This document shows positions 42,781 through 54,539 of a stretch of 64,000 nt of DNA, piece after piece. The stretch's first letter is position 1. The number at the start of each line of letters is the position of its first letter. Made by a program: the position numbers and the translations under genes. The notes beneath the pieces are model-generated. The model searched no databases. It had not been told where the DNA came from and was given only the letters and a program-made list of their open reading frames with translations. The DNA is taken from assembly GCF_030272615.1 (NCBI RefSeq), contig NC_081413.1, positions 185,888,115 through 185,952,114 on the forward strand. The letters run 5' to 3'. The DNA is from Cryptomeria japonica. Lineage: Eukaryota > Streptophyta > Pinopsida > Cupressales > Cupressaceae.

Positions 42781-44200
42781 TACAGATTTTAGTTCATCCA
42801 CATTAGTATTCAAAGCAAAAATACATCTCCAATCATCAGGTGAATATCTTTCAGGTGGTTGTCTATATCGTGTAGACCTTCGAACAAGCAGAGTTGGAGG
42901 TTCTTCCTTCTCTTCTGAAGATTTAGATCTAGACAATCTCTCTTCAACTTCTTGCCTATCAAGGGGTCTCAATTCAACTCTTTCGAGTGTAGAAGGAAAT
43001 TGAATCACATCTTCCTTAATTTTAGTCTATTCTGGTTGCAATGTAACAAAAGGAGACTCAATTTCTCTAAAAATAACACTTCTACTATGAATTACCTTTT
43101 GTGCAATAGGGTCCCAAAGCTTGTATCCTTTGACAACATAACTATACCCGATGAAGATACATTTCACAACCTTGTTCTCCAACTTTGTCCACTTCTCCTT
43201 TGGCACATGTGCATATGCCTCACAACCAAAAACTCTAAGATGTCTCAATGAAGGCTTGTGACCCGACCATGCTTCCATAGAAATTTTATCAATAAGAGAT
43301 GATGTAGGAGACCTATTAATTAAGTAGAAAGCAATGGAAACAACTTCAGCCTAGAACTTTTTGTTCTAGACCAACACCACTCAACATACTCCTAGCCTTC
43401 TCCATCAATGTCCTATTCATTCTTTCTACAATTGCATTATGTTGTGGAGAATGCAGAGTTGTCTTCTATCTATTAATACCACAATCTTTATAGAATCTAT
43501 CAAAATAATTAGAGAAAAATTCACCGCCATTAAATCAGTCCTCAAACATTTAATTTTCTCTCCAGTTTGCAACTCAACCATTGCCTTAAAATTCTTTAAA
43601 TTGACTGAAAACTTCAAATTTACTCTTTAGAAAATATACCCATGTCCTTCTACTAAAATCATCAATAAATGAAACATAATATGTGGATTTTCCAATCGAA
43701 GGAACCTCTATAGGGCCAAACAAATCAAAATGAATAATATCCTAAACACCACAAGTTTTATGATAACTCGAGTAAAATTGGATGTAGTTTTGTTTTCTAT
43801 AAATGCAATGCTCACAGAAATCAAAGTCAAGATTACAATCATTCAAACCTTCAACAAGGTTTTTTATTTTTCAAGGTCCTTAGACCCTTTTCTCCAATGT
43901 GGTGAAGCCTCTGGTGTCATAACATAGTCTTCTCTATAGGTAACTTTGCTTCAAAAGAAAGAGCACCCTTAGGTACCCAAAAGCCATTTCCATCTACTGA
44001 AGGTGAAACCATCAAATCTTCCAGAAATTTATTTTTTATAGAAGTGCTATTACACTCAATAGTGTATGCATCTAGCTTATAGAAAGTGTCAAACTTGACA
44101 CCTCTAGAAATTACCATAGCACTCTTAATCATCTTACATCCTGCTTCAAAAAAGACTACCTACACACCCACATCTATCAGTTTTCTCACAGACAATAGAT
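42781..44200 (-). pseudogene. pol: Copia-2 integrase
   Basis: Pieces of the copia integrase: the core segment with EKIKCLRTD near 43570, and the C-terminal segment AWSGHKPSLRHLRVFGCEAY and CIFIGYSYVVKGYKLWDP at 43278-43027. Then the spacer before reverse transcriptase (RSTRYRQPPERYSPDDW). The zinc-binding N-terminus near 43900-44150 is badly decayed. Not functional. Confidence 0.8.
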
Positions 44201-44430
44201 TTCATTTTAAACTAGGGATATGTAGCACACCATTAATCCTTTTTATTCTACCATCAGAAAACCTAATTTTAGCTTTACCTCGACCAACAATGTCTAAATG
44301 TGAATCATCACCCAAGTACACCTTACCTCCATTAAATTCTTCATATTTAGAAAACCAATCTCTATTGGCAATCATATGAAAATATGCACCCAAGTCATTT
44401 AACTAAGCATCATTACCTGCATGAGTTGCC
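44201..44430 (-). pseudogene. pol: Copia-2 protease
   Basis: The active-site region reads NDLGAYFHMIANRDWFSKYE, where the family has DSGAS-HMT; the Ser of DSG is Leu. GGKVYLGDDSHLDIVGRGKA follows. It is preceded in frame by a linker from gag with a stop. Confidence 0.75.
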
Positions 44431-45253
44431 AAAGCTGCAATAAATGCATCACCATCTTCCTTCTTGGTCTCAGAATCAAAATCAATCTTCTTCTTTTTCT
44501 TCTTCTTTTCTTCTTTGTAGTCCTTACAGATGTGACCTAGTTTACCACAATTCCAACAAATGACTTTGGACTTTCCAGGAGATTTCGATCTCCCTCTCGA
44601 TTTGGACTTTTCATGCTTCTCATTCTTCTTGCCTTTCTCCTTAGGTCTTCCACAAATAGTTAGGGATTCCTTTGAACTGAGGGATATCTTCCTTCACATC
44701 TCTTCACCATGTAGGGCACCCACCACATCTTTAGACTTCAAAACAATAGAAGTACTATCGATAGACTTAACAAGAGAATCCCATGAATTAGGCAAAGAAC
44801 AAAGCGGGATCTAGCATTTGTCCTCTTCTTTCATCTTAACACCGATAGATACTAATTGAGCCACCAACATATTGAATTCTTTCAGGTGGTCTACAATCCG
44901 GCCACCCTCTTATATCTTCAAGGAATACAATTTCTTCCTCAAAAAAATCTAATTTAATTAAGATTTTGCTTGATACATTTCACCAAGCTTAGTCCATAGC
45001 TTCTTTGCATTGTTTTATTTGTGGAAATTGATCAGAGTAGAGTCTTCTAGGCATAATCTGATTAGACCCTTGGATTTTAAATCCATAACATCATACTAAG
45101 CCGTTGTAGTAGGATCTGAGGGCCTTTGGACATTCGCATCAACAACATCCCATAGATCGATCTATTAGCAGATCATCCATCTTTAGCTTTGACATCTCAA
45201 AATTTGTTTTATTAAATTTCTCCACCTCTATTTTCCCTAACAAACTTGCCATC
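44431..45253 (-). pseudogene. gag: Copia-2 gag
   Basis: ATG at 45253 (MASLLGKIEVEKFNKTNFEM, then KLKMDDLLI), the usual UBN2-type copia gag opening. A Lys/Ser-rich stretch and a knuckle CWNCGKLGHICKDY follow near 44560, in which the last Cys is Tyr. A Lys-rich tail (KKKKKI) follows. About six stops. It starts about 105 bases after the primer site. Confidence 0.8.
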
Positions 45254-45360
45254 TAAAAATTCCTGCAACAAGATCAAAAAGTGTCTTCTACACAAGCTCC
45301 CACTCAAATCTAGATTATTTTAAGAAACCCAACAACCCACAACTGAAACCAAAGGGGATC

Positions 45361-45374
45361 AAGCTCTGATACCA
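45361..45374 (-). other. Copia-2 primer-binding site
   Basis: On the minus strand TGGTATCAGAGCTT, two bases after the 5' LTR end CCTTACA. Confidence 0.9.
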
Positions 45375-45376
45375 CT

Positions 45377-46254
45377 TGTAAGGAAGTCAAGTAGCGGAAC
45401 AACTTCCTATAGTAACCTTGAGAGGAAGGTAATGCAAAGGTTTTTACAAATCATCACAATAGTTATATAAAACATAATAGATATAATAACATTTAAACCA
45501 TAACATAGTGATTTACGTGGGGAAAACCCTTTTGGGAGAAAAACCCCACACTCCAAAATTTGCCCAATATATTATTCAATAATAAAAAATAGATTACAAT
45601 ATACTAGTAGAGAAAACTCTTCGTAGGAGTACCACTAATGAGAGATTCAGAGATAACTCAATAGCCATAAGACTCTTACACACGACCTCTATCTCACACA
45701 CCTCCTATATATGAGATACAATACAAGTAATCATCAAATAGTATTACAAAACCATGGGCTAAAACCACCCAATAAGGTGTAGTTGGCCTTATCTCCCTTC
45801 TAGATGCCCTATGACATGTCCCTCCCTTTTCACAACTCATTTATGTGTTTGATGTATTTTATATTTCCTATTTCAGGAGTACAAACTTCTAGAGGCCATA
45901 ACTTGAGAACCATGTATCCTATTGACGAACTGTTTTAAGCATCAGAAATCTTGCAAAGTGTTCTATTGCCTTGTAAACCACTGCATTGTTATGACCACTT
46001 TTTAGGATGTTTCAAGGCCTCTAAAGCCCTCAAAATCAAACTTAAACCTTTCATTGGACCCCTCCAAAATGGAAAATTTAATATCTTCAAAACTAGTTGT
46101 GATCTTGCAATGTAACTTTATTAGAATACTTATCTAGCCAACCAAAAGCTTCAGGGAGAATTTGCCACCATTTTGTGCTCAAATGGAAACTTACTATAAA
46201 TAGTAACCTCATGTAATTGCAAGGTTGAGACACCATTTTCCCAATATTTATACC
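45377..46254 (-). repeat. Copia-2 5' LTR
   Basis: Aligns with 40349-41161 except near the ends. Its right end (minus-strand start) reads TTGGGAAAATGG and lacks the TG present in the other copy. Confidence 0.85.
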
Positions 46255-47371
46255 ACCTCTCCTTTCTTTTCAACACATCATTGTAGTCTTCTACATTCCT
46301 TATGAGGTCTTCCTCATTGTGCCATTCATGTGATAGTGTCTTTACCTTCCCAAGCTTCTGGACAAATTGTTTTGAGTCATAAAATATGTACTTAGCTTGG
46401 GGAAGTCTATACCTATTCAATATAGAGTCAAGGTTTTCATATTTTTTCTTGTTCAAGAATTGATACAACCTAGTCACAACTTGTTATAGTATCATTGACC
46501 CTTTCTTATAAGATCCAACAACTAATGACTTGTTAGCTTCAACCAGTTGATGCATAATCTCCAAAAACACAACCTTGTCTTGAATAGTAATAGGTAGACA
46601 CTAAGGAGTGACAGGGCTATCAAATACCCTAATGATCATGTGGTCCTTGAAATAGAACCACGATCCCCAATTGTGAGAGATATCCAATTCAAGCTTAAGG
46701 CCCTTGGGCCTTAAAAATTCTTTGGCTCTCTAGCTTAGACCCCATCTGACCTCCTTTTGTAAAATACCGAAGACTTTACTAACAAAAATAATTTCAAAAA
46801 CTAAATAATTAGACTCATTCATGCGTGAATCCCAGATGTAAGTTCATTCTTGGACTAGGAGTTGCTCCTCTTTAACCATAGTTATGATTTGTAGGTCTCG
46901 ATGCCAAACCTTAAGTCCTTTATACCAAAATATATGGATAAACAAAGAATAATACCTGAAAATTGTCGATTTTTCCATTTTGAAATCACAGAGGGCATTG
47001 TGAAGACCCTCATCCACCAAGGAATAAAAATCAAAAGGTCTATTGATATCCCTACTTTGGATACCCATACATACTACCCACATCCAATTGGGAATCAAGT
47101 CCCTTGTATCCTCAACACACACCTAACATTAGTCATAGTATGTGTCTATGAAAGAGCCAACAAATAGATCAGTGCTATATGGGGAAGTTTGTTGTGAAGT
47201 TAATTTTCTATCATCTCCCTTCATCCCCATAGGCCTAAATGATGCCAATTTCCTCTTCTACAACCTCTCATTCTTCTGATATTCAATCTCTAACTCCTAC
47301 GGACTTATGTCCCAATTCATATTAGGGTTTAAAAATCCAATCTTTTATTGGCCAATGAAATTAAACATCAT
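46255..47371 (-). pseudogene. Unrecognised ORF of about 372 codons downstream of Gypsy-3 integrase
   Basis: One minus-strand frame from ATG 47371 to the Copia-2 insertion reads through with about nine stops, nearly all TAA or TAG in positions explained by CAA/CAG, plus a TGA. Short samples: KIGFLNPNMNWDISP, KLASFRPMGMKGDDRKLTSQ, DLIPNWMWVVCMGIQSRDIN, FDFYSLVDEGLHNALCDFKM, HNWGSWFYFKDHMIIRVFD, LYQFLNKKKYENLDSILNRY. There is a basic coiled-coil-like stretch near residues 25-45 and aromatic-rich middle segments. I do not recognise a domain. It ends at the Copia-2 insertion and its C-terminus is lost. Same strand as Gypsy-3 pol, so it may be an additional ORF of that element. Confidence 0.6.
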
Positions 47372-48060
47372 TTTAAGTGGGACCCTCATGCCACATCTAC
47401 AGTGGCATTGCGAGGTTAGCCTTGGCCCGCATCTTTAATCAATCACACAATCACACAAGAATCATGTTCATTGATCTTGTGCAAGCTGACCATAGATTAA
47501 TACTTATAAGAAGCAAGCCAATGAGGCCCACTTCTAAGCCATGTCACCTATCACTCATATATTTTTCTAGGTCATATCAAGTCACCACCAATGGGTCCCA
47601 CATACCATATGAGTAGATGGGGTTGTGGAGCTAAACTTATTAAGAAACTTCAACCAATCGCTTAATCGCACGATGATCCGGATCATTAGATCTTTAGGAA
47701 TTGATTTCTCAGTAGGGAAATGAGTAACTCAAAGCTATCAAACCCACCTTGTCCATGTGTCCACAAGAACCCACTAGGATACCTTTCATTAGTCCACCCA
47801 GAATATAACTTGTTTAAATGGGGTCCATGTGCCAAGTTAGCAAGCAAAGTTGTAGAGTTAGTGCAGACTAGCTCATTAACTTAATCACGCAACTGTGCCA
47901 AGATCTGGATCGTAGATCTGATCAAAAGTGAAGGAAGATAAGAGGTCTAGGAAAAAAAAGGTGACCGAGTGGCTAACATAAAGGGGTTGGTCATCGAGAG
48001 GATGAAGTGGACATAAGTGATGACTTAAGTTATCAGGAACTAGTTATTAGGAGTCACTGT
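47372..48060 (-). other. Spacer between TRG-2 and the unknown ORF
   Basis: About 690 bases with no coding sense. It continues the 3' flank of Gypsy-3 integrase once TRG-2 is removed. ACTGT at 48056-48060 is the TRG-2 target copy. Confidence 0.6.
48056..48060. repeat. Target-site duplication of TRG-2 (left copy)
   Basis: ACTGT at 48056-48060 and ACTGC at 55720-55724 flank TRG-2, with one transition. Confidence 0.75.
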
Positions 48061-49263
48061 TGTAATGGTCACCAAAATGTAATGGTGGGTGAAAAATGTC
48101 TAAATGAGAGATCAAGAGGAAAGATACCCTTTCCCTCCAAGGAGAGATGAGAGTTTCACTACGGATTTCCCTTTAAACACTTTTCACACATTACATTGGA
48201 AGAGGAGCAGGGGGATTCACTAGATTCAACCTCCAAAGAAGAAGATAGAATTCTTAATGAAATGAGAATGATAAGTCAATCCCCTCTTATACTCGAAATG
48301 GAAAGGAATTGATTGAATTGTGTATTAAAACTAAGTGAAAAGAGATGAAGAACTGATAATAACTCAAGATCGGACTGTGGGATGAAGTTGTGCACTTGGA
48401 TTTGGTAGTAATATGTCGAGACGATGCCGCCCTATGAATTTGGGGAAAAGTTATCCAAACCATGGCGAAAGTGTACACGGTCCTCCAAAAAATCCATGAA
48501 ACAAAAAGGGTTTTTTTACCTCTTTAAATGGAGTCCAAATCCAAAAGTACAACTACACACCTACAGCCTACACAAAGAAAAGAGAGGAAAAGGGGTTGGG
48601 ATTGGGGGTTTGCCTTCAGATCAAACCCTAGTTTTAGAATTAACTAAGTAATGAAAGAAAGTACTTGCAAGTAAATGTAAATGGAAAACTGAAATGTAAA
48701 TCACCTCAAGAGAGGTTGTGATATAAATGTTGATAGAAATGCTTGTATGAAGTTGAATGTTGAAATGAATCTCCTCTTCAATGGTTGAATCCCTGACTTG
48801 AATGCAACACCTAGCCTTGAAGGGAGACTTGAGATTCTCAATGCTTGAAAGGGATGCTTGAATGCTTGAATGCTCTTGAATGCTTGATCGTAAATTCTCA
48901 CCTTAATCAACTTATGCAAATGAGAGGGAAAATGCAACTTTTATACTTGTAAATTAGGGTTAATAAAACTATTTTTTGTAACAGGTTGACATTGGGAAAG
49001 TTGTCCCGCTCACTGCACAACCTTCAATTCAAACTTAGGAAGGGTTCTGCCCAAAATAGAGTAGGGGATAGGGGCACCACGCCCCTATCCTACCCTTTTT
49101 TGCAGGACAGGATGCAGGTTAGGCAGTGCAGAGGGCAAGGGATCTGCAATTTTGGGGGGTTGAGTAGTCTCTGATCTTTGATCAGGCTAGGGGATCTGAT
49201 TTCGCATGTGTGAGGACCCTAATGTGGTCAAAAATTTCTAGGGTCGCAATTTATGACACTATA
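48061..49263 (-). repeat. TRG-2 3' LTR with 17-base extension
   Basis: On the minus strand starts TATAGTGTCATAAATTG and ends ACCATTACATTTTGGTG followed by ACCATTACA. The 5' LTR ends at the first ACCATTACA and is followed by the primer-site bases TTTTGGTG. TATAAAA on the minus strand is at 48945-48939. Confidence 0.85.
49067..49089 (-). repeat. U3 hairpin in TRG-2 3' LTR
   Basis: GATAGGGGC, loop ACCAC, GCCCCTATC: perfect 9-bp arms (plus-strand reading). Confidence 0.85.
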
Positions 49264-50034
49264 TTTAGCCCCCACTTTAGCAGGATTATGAGCGTACACC
49301 AATACTGCTAGTAAAGTACAAGGAAACAAGATTGAAATACTTTTACCATGTCAAGGAGGCAAGATGAACCAAGCCCCTAGTGGACTTAGGATCTTACAAC
49401 TTCGATTGACAAAGTAAAAGGGAAGATCAAGAAGGGGAGAACCATGACTGTAAGTAGTAAAGTTCCCCTCACTATGAGTCACAAAAGAAAGGATACCAAA
49501 GATTACAAAGCAAAACAAAGTTCACTAAGCAATTCTTAAGTATCAAGAAGGAGAATATGAGCAGAGTGTATGCCCCCACGTTAAAGAAATTGCATGCACC
49601 TTATCGGGAGCAATTGCTTTAAGGTAGGATACACCTAAGAGAGAGAGAAGAGAGGGAGCACATTATCGCAAGGATTTATCCCCCAATTGAGGAATAAAAC
49701 CAAAGATAATGAACACAAAATACAAGGTAGTTTCACTTTCCTCAAGGTCAGTATGTTGTATGATAACCCATGTATATCATATATGTTTGTGCATATAATA
49801 ATCGACATTCCCCAAAGAAAGGAAACTTCCTTGGAAGAAAGGGAAGATAAGAGTCTATTGAGTCAACATGAAAGAGACCAAAAGAGATCTCAATTATTTG
49901 CATCATCCTTAAGTAGACATTAAGGGAATAATAGAAGAACGGGGATACACATAGAAGAGTAGTCACAAAAGAGCAAGAGAGGAGAGAGAGAGAAAATCTA
50001 TGGTGCCAATGTTGCTAATCTAGCACGACATCCA
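49264..50034 (-). other. TRG-2 3' non-coding region with polypurine tract
   Basis: No gene. The minus-strand tract GCTAAAGTGGGGGCTAAA at 49281-49264 touches the LTR. The remainder aligns with TRG-1 16985-17777. Confidence 0.8.
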
Positions 50035-51853
50035 CCTCCCGATCTTGCTGATCACTATTTCAAGAAGGTGAGAAACACACTAGAGGAGAGACATCGAGCA
50101 CAACAGATGGAGCTATCACAAGATCCAAACAAGGACTATGCTCTTGTGGTAAGTTACTTTGTTCAGCTCTAGGAGCTAGGATTAGGGCTTTTGAAAATTC
50201 AGCTGATATATGCTTGTCAACATCAACATATTCATAATCACTATCAGAAGCATTAGGAGTTTTATTTCCATGATGAATATCATGTTCACTCATTTCCTCA
50301 TCAAGATTTATAGAAAGAGGAGCTTGTACATGAATAGAAGTAAAACCATCACATGTTTTTTCAACTTCTGATTTCGAGATTTAGGTTCAACAACTTGCTC
50401 AGGAGAAAAGGGAATCATGTCAACTGTTGGAGTTCTAGGAGATTGAATAGTTTGAGGGATAGCTTCATGAGCTTGAACAAAACATCTTCATTAGTGTTCT
50501 CTTGCACAACAATTTCGTCGAGTCTTAGTGGAAGACTGAGAAGGAGGAATATTCTCGTCTTTGATAGTTGAAGGTTTAGGTTGAGGTCTTTTAGGTTGAA
50601 TAAGGGGAGAAGCAGGCCTCTTTTCTCTATAAGAGGAAGGAGGTGGAACTGTGTCATACAAAGGAGGAATATTAGGTGTAGGAAGGAAACCAGGTCCATA
50701 ATGAGGAGGAGGTACAGGTCTAAGATTAGGAGGAATATTGTTTTATTTTTTAGGAGAAGGAATAGACACATCCATAGGAATAGGTTGAGGATCTTCCTTA
50801 CGAAGAAGATTAGTTATATCCATTAGGGGGAGAACTTCATCTTCAAGAATTATAGGAATGTGAATTCTTGGGGATCTAGGTTGACTTAAGGATAATATCA
50901 TATCTTTCTTCCATTTTTTATAAGATTGAAAAAGAGCATCGCTCCTTGATGGAAGAGATTGAAATTGCTTAGGCCAAAAGAAATCAATAGGAACACGGGG
51001 GCTTCTTTTGGATGGTTTAAATAAGCTATGGTTCATAGTTATGATTTTTCCATTATGAGGAAATTTTAAACATATGGATAGGAGAAGAAATAGCCTTCAT
51101 GAAATATAGCAAACGATAGCCAAGCTTCACATGGAATTGTTCAAAAGAAGGAATGATAACAAAGTTAACATCCATTAATTTAGTATGATCTTCAATAAGA
51201 AGGGTGATAGAGCCAATGGTAGGACAAGAGAATCCATCAAATAACTTCACAACCACATTAGAAGCATCATATATTCATTTTTGCAATCATAAAGTGAAAA
51301 GATACTCCTTAGTGATGATATTAACCATGCAAGAGGGATCAATAAGGGCACCATGACAAGGTATATCCTTAACCTTCGCAACTATGTATAAAAGGCCATC
51401 AGGTGCTCTAATGTTCTCACTAGAGTCAAATGTAATACAAGGATCCTTAGGCGTATCTTGTTTTTCTACCATATTTACCAAGTTCAGAGCCATAGAGGTG
51501 AATTCATTAGAAACGAAAGAAGTAGGCACGATCTCAATCACGTTAGAGATATGAGAATGTAAGGGATCAATGAAGATCTTAAGATTTGTATTAGGAGGAG
51601 CTACTGATTTATTCCCTTTATCATTCACAACTACCAAAGATATAGTATTATTATTAATCAAATCTTGAATCTTATTTTTCAATGCGAAACATTTCTCAGT
51701 ATCATGACCGGGCTGACGATGAAATTGACAAAATGAATTGTTATCAAAATAAGGGGATGTAAGTTTAGAAGGATCAACTGGTTTTATAGTAGGAAGCTTG
51801 ATAAAATTTCTTTGTAAAAAATGAGACATAATATTATGTAAAGATTCATTCAA
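50035..51853 (-). pseudogene. TRG-2 finger, protease-like domain, Pro-rich linker and conserved tail
   Basis: Starts with NESLHNIMSHFLQRNFIKLP and the finger CQFHRQPGHDTEKCFALKNK. The protease-like domain reads HGALIDPSCMVNIITKEYLF, with DPSC where a DTG/DSG triplet is expected, then GFSCPTIGSITLLIEDHTK. It continues PSRSDALFQSYKKWKKDMIL, a Pro-rich linker, and the tail EYVDVDKHISAEFSKALIL, then LDLVIAPSVVLDVSPL near 50060-50220. Stops and small shifts at 51286, 51052, about 50500 and 50300. The tail matches TRG-1 and nothing I know. Confidence 0.82.
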
Positions 51854-51915
51854 AGGAATAAACTGTCTTTCTCTTTGGAAAAATTAAGAAATAGAAGGAA
51901 CACCTATTGTAGCAT

Positions 51916-53481
51916 TTACATGTTGTTGATTGTATCATTGAACTTGATGAAGCTTTTTGTTGGTTTGAACTTCTCAAATGGTTGTTGAACACTCTCCCCC
52001 TTATCACTCAGAGCCATAGGAGTGGATTTATCCATTTGACTCACATCCAGTTGATAATTGTGGAGTGTTACACACAACTGCGGAAAGGAAGTAAACTCAG
52101 ACAAAAGAATCTTTTCCCTAATATCTTTTTGCAAATTACAAATGAAAAATCTTTGAATATCATTATCAGGTACAGTAAAAGAAATTTGAGCACACAAATA
52201 CTTATATCTACCAATGAAATCAGTCGCTTTTTCTTTAACATCTTGTTTATGCATTAAATCAGTCAAAGTGATTTTAGGACCAATGTTGTTTTGAAATTGT
52301 TGGATGAAATCATTTGCCAGTTGTTGAAAAGAAGTGATAAAATAAGAAGGCAAAGAGAAATACCATTGTAAAGCCTCATCTCTTAGTGTTCTCGTAAACA
52401 ATTTTGCAAACAATCTTTGATCATAAGCAAAGTCAATACACAAGGTTTGAAATGTTTTGACATGCGTAACGGGATCACCTTTTCCATTATAGAGTTCTAA
52501 TTGAGGGACCTCAACATGTTTAGGTGGCACAACTTTAACAATATCAAGAGAAAGTGGGCTTGAAACATCAAAGGTGGGTACACTAAACTTGGATTGACTC
52601 ATAGAAGCAATTTGTTGTTGTAAGGAAGACATAGTTTGAGCAAGATTGTTAGTTGTCGCTTTGGTAGAAGAATTGATGTTAGACATAGTTGATTGAGAAG
52701 GTGGTGTGATGTTATTGAAGGAAGGCATGGACTGAGAATAAGGTGGTGGGACATTATGATAAGTAGGAATAGGTGATGATTGGGTAGAAAAAGGGACACT
52801 TAAAGGAGGAACAAAGTTGTTGCAAGAATTGCCCCCTTGTGTCACATTGATTGGTTGAGGGATAATGGGAACACTTATTGAAGACATAGGTAAATCTGGA
52901 GGATTTAATGAAGAAGTGGGATTGCCTCGATGACTAATTGTTGTAGGGATGACATTTTGAGTTGAAGTAGCCATGATGTTGGAGGTAAAAATAGGAATAC
53001 TAGTCATAAGATTAGTCAAAGGAATTGAAGGATTGACTTGTGTTGAAGGTTGTGAATAACCTAGGGTTTTGTCACAACCCTTGATAGGCATGACATTAGA
53101 ATCAACAATATGTGCAATGCCATGCAATATATCAATTCCATTCTTATCACTTTGAATCATGATCTTAAGGCCTTCAACTAATGAAAGAGCTTCACTATTA
53201 GGGTATTCTTGGGACATCAATTATTGAAAGTTATCAAATTGATTGTCCAATTTGGAAATTTGATCTATAGAGACCCTAGTTAAAGTTTCTTCTTCATCAT
53301 GGGATTCATCAATGGAGTAAATAGGCACATGATCAAGATTGGAAGAATTAGCATGATCCTCATTAAATAAGTCACCCAAATTAGGCTCCATCTCCTCAAT
53401 AATTAAACCTTGGGAGGCCTTAATTCTAATGCTTCATCTAACAAGAATAGTATAGGTAGGACTAATAGTGGTAAAACTCAT
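51916..53481 (-). pseudogene. gag: TRG-2 leader ORF and gag
   Basis: A leader ORF runs from ATG 53481 for about 85 codons, with one TGA, to a TAA. After one codon (TTG) the gag ATG follows at 53217. Gag is open to 51916 (434 codons): EALSLVEGLKIMIQSDKNG, a Ser/Thr/Pro-rich linker, then the core ELYNGKGDPVTHVKTFQTL, LQWYFSLPSYFITSFQQLA, IQQFQNNIGPKITLTDLM and FIGRYKYLCAQISF. Gag is intact except for small shifts at its end. This suggests a younger copy than TRG-1. Confidence 0.88.
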
Positions 53482-54522
53482 TCACTAGAGGGAAAATTTG
53501 AATTTTGAGTTTTGGATTTTGAATTATAGGAACAAAGCTTAGAAAATTGAGTAATGCAAAATTTAAGAAAATAAGGATTACACAATTTGAACTTTGTTGG
53601 TGAAAGAAAAAGACACAATTGGAATTTTAAAATTAGGACCAAGAGGATACCACTTAATTTTACAATCAGAATTTTTAAAATCAGGGCAGATTATAATTAA
53701 CCTCTTAATTTTAAAAATTTTCTTGAAATTGAAAGTCTTGAATTTTGGAGGTATTTTTTATTCTAGAGGGATCAAAAATCAACAAAATCAGCCAATCTTC
53801 TGGATTTAGGCTATTAAATACAGTCATAACAGTCTCCCAAAATTTTGGGAAAAAAGGAATGCACATGGTCGGACCAACTTTTTCCAAAGTTTTTAGGGAT
53901 GAATATTATGATGATTTCAAAGCTAACCCCGAAATATTGGTGAATTTTACGATTTCTAGATGGGCGAAATTAAGGTTCAAATTTATAAATAAGACCCTAT
54001 TAGGGTTTTGAAGAAAAAGAGGAATTGAATTGCAAATTTGAAAAAGGTCAAACCTAATGGATAGGGACACCTTGGAAAATATTTAGAAATCTGAATTTGA
54101 ATGAAATTGATTGAAATTTGCACAAAATCCAATTAAATTTAAAAATTAGGGTTTTATGACCTAACCACTTAATTTTGAAATTTGAATTTTGGGAAAAAGG
54201 AGGGAAATTGAAATTTTGAATTGTAGGAGTGAAAACAAGTCTAAGAACAATCACAAATGTGAAATTTATGGTTTTAACAAGTAACCGCTTAATTTTGTAA
54301 ATTTGATTTGCAAATTGAACAAGACAATGAGGAAATTGAATTTGACAAACAAAACAATTTTCAGATCTAAGATAACCACAAGCAATTTTTACAAATCACA
54401 AGTTCAATTCCAATTGTTTTAAATAAAACTAGGGTTGTGAATGAATGAACCACTATATTTGCAGAAAAATTAAACTTGTAAATGAAAAATATGCAATTTT
54501 GTTCAAAGGAAAGCATGCTTTA
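53482..54522 (-). other. TRG-2 leader region
   Basis: About 1 kb between primer site and leader ORF. AT-rich with many TTTGAAATT and AATTTTGGG words; no gene seen. Confidence 0.7.
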
Positions 54523-54536
54523 GGTCGGGTTCACCA
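54523..54536 (-). other. TRG-2 primer-binding site
   Basis: On the minus strand TGGTGAACCCGACC, three bases after the 5' LTR end (ATTACA TTT). It begins with the CCA complement; the tRNA is not identified. NA-1 has a similar site. Confidence 0.8.
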
Positions 54537-54539
54537 AAA

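Larger units (their letters stand above)
40349..46254 (-). mobile_element. Copia-2: decayed minus-strand Ty1/copia element
   Basis: Two diverged LTRs (813 and 878 bp), an intact Met-tRNA-type primer site, the order gag-PR-IN-RT-RH and a purine tract are present. TATTT at 40344-40348 and 46255-46259 is a plausible target duplication, although the upper LTR end would then lack the terminal dinucleotide seen at 41160-41161 (ACA). Many stops and shifts. It interrupts the unknown ORF at 46255. Confidence 0.88.
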
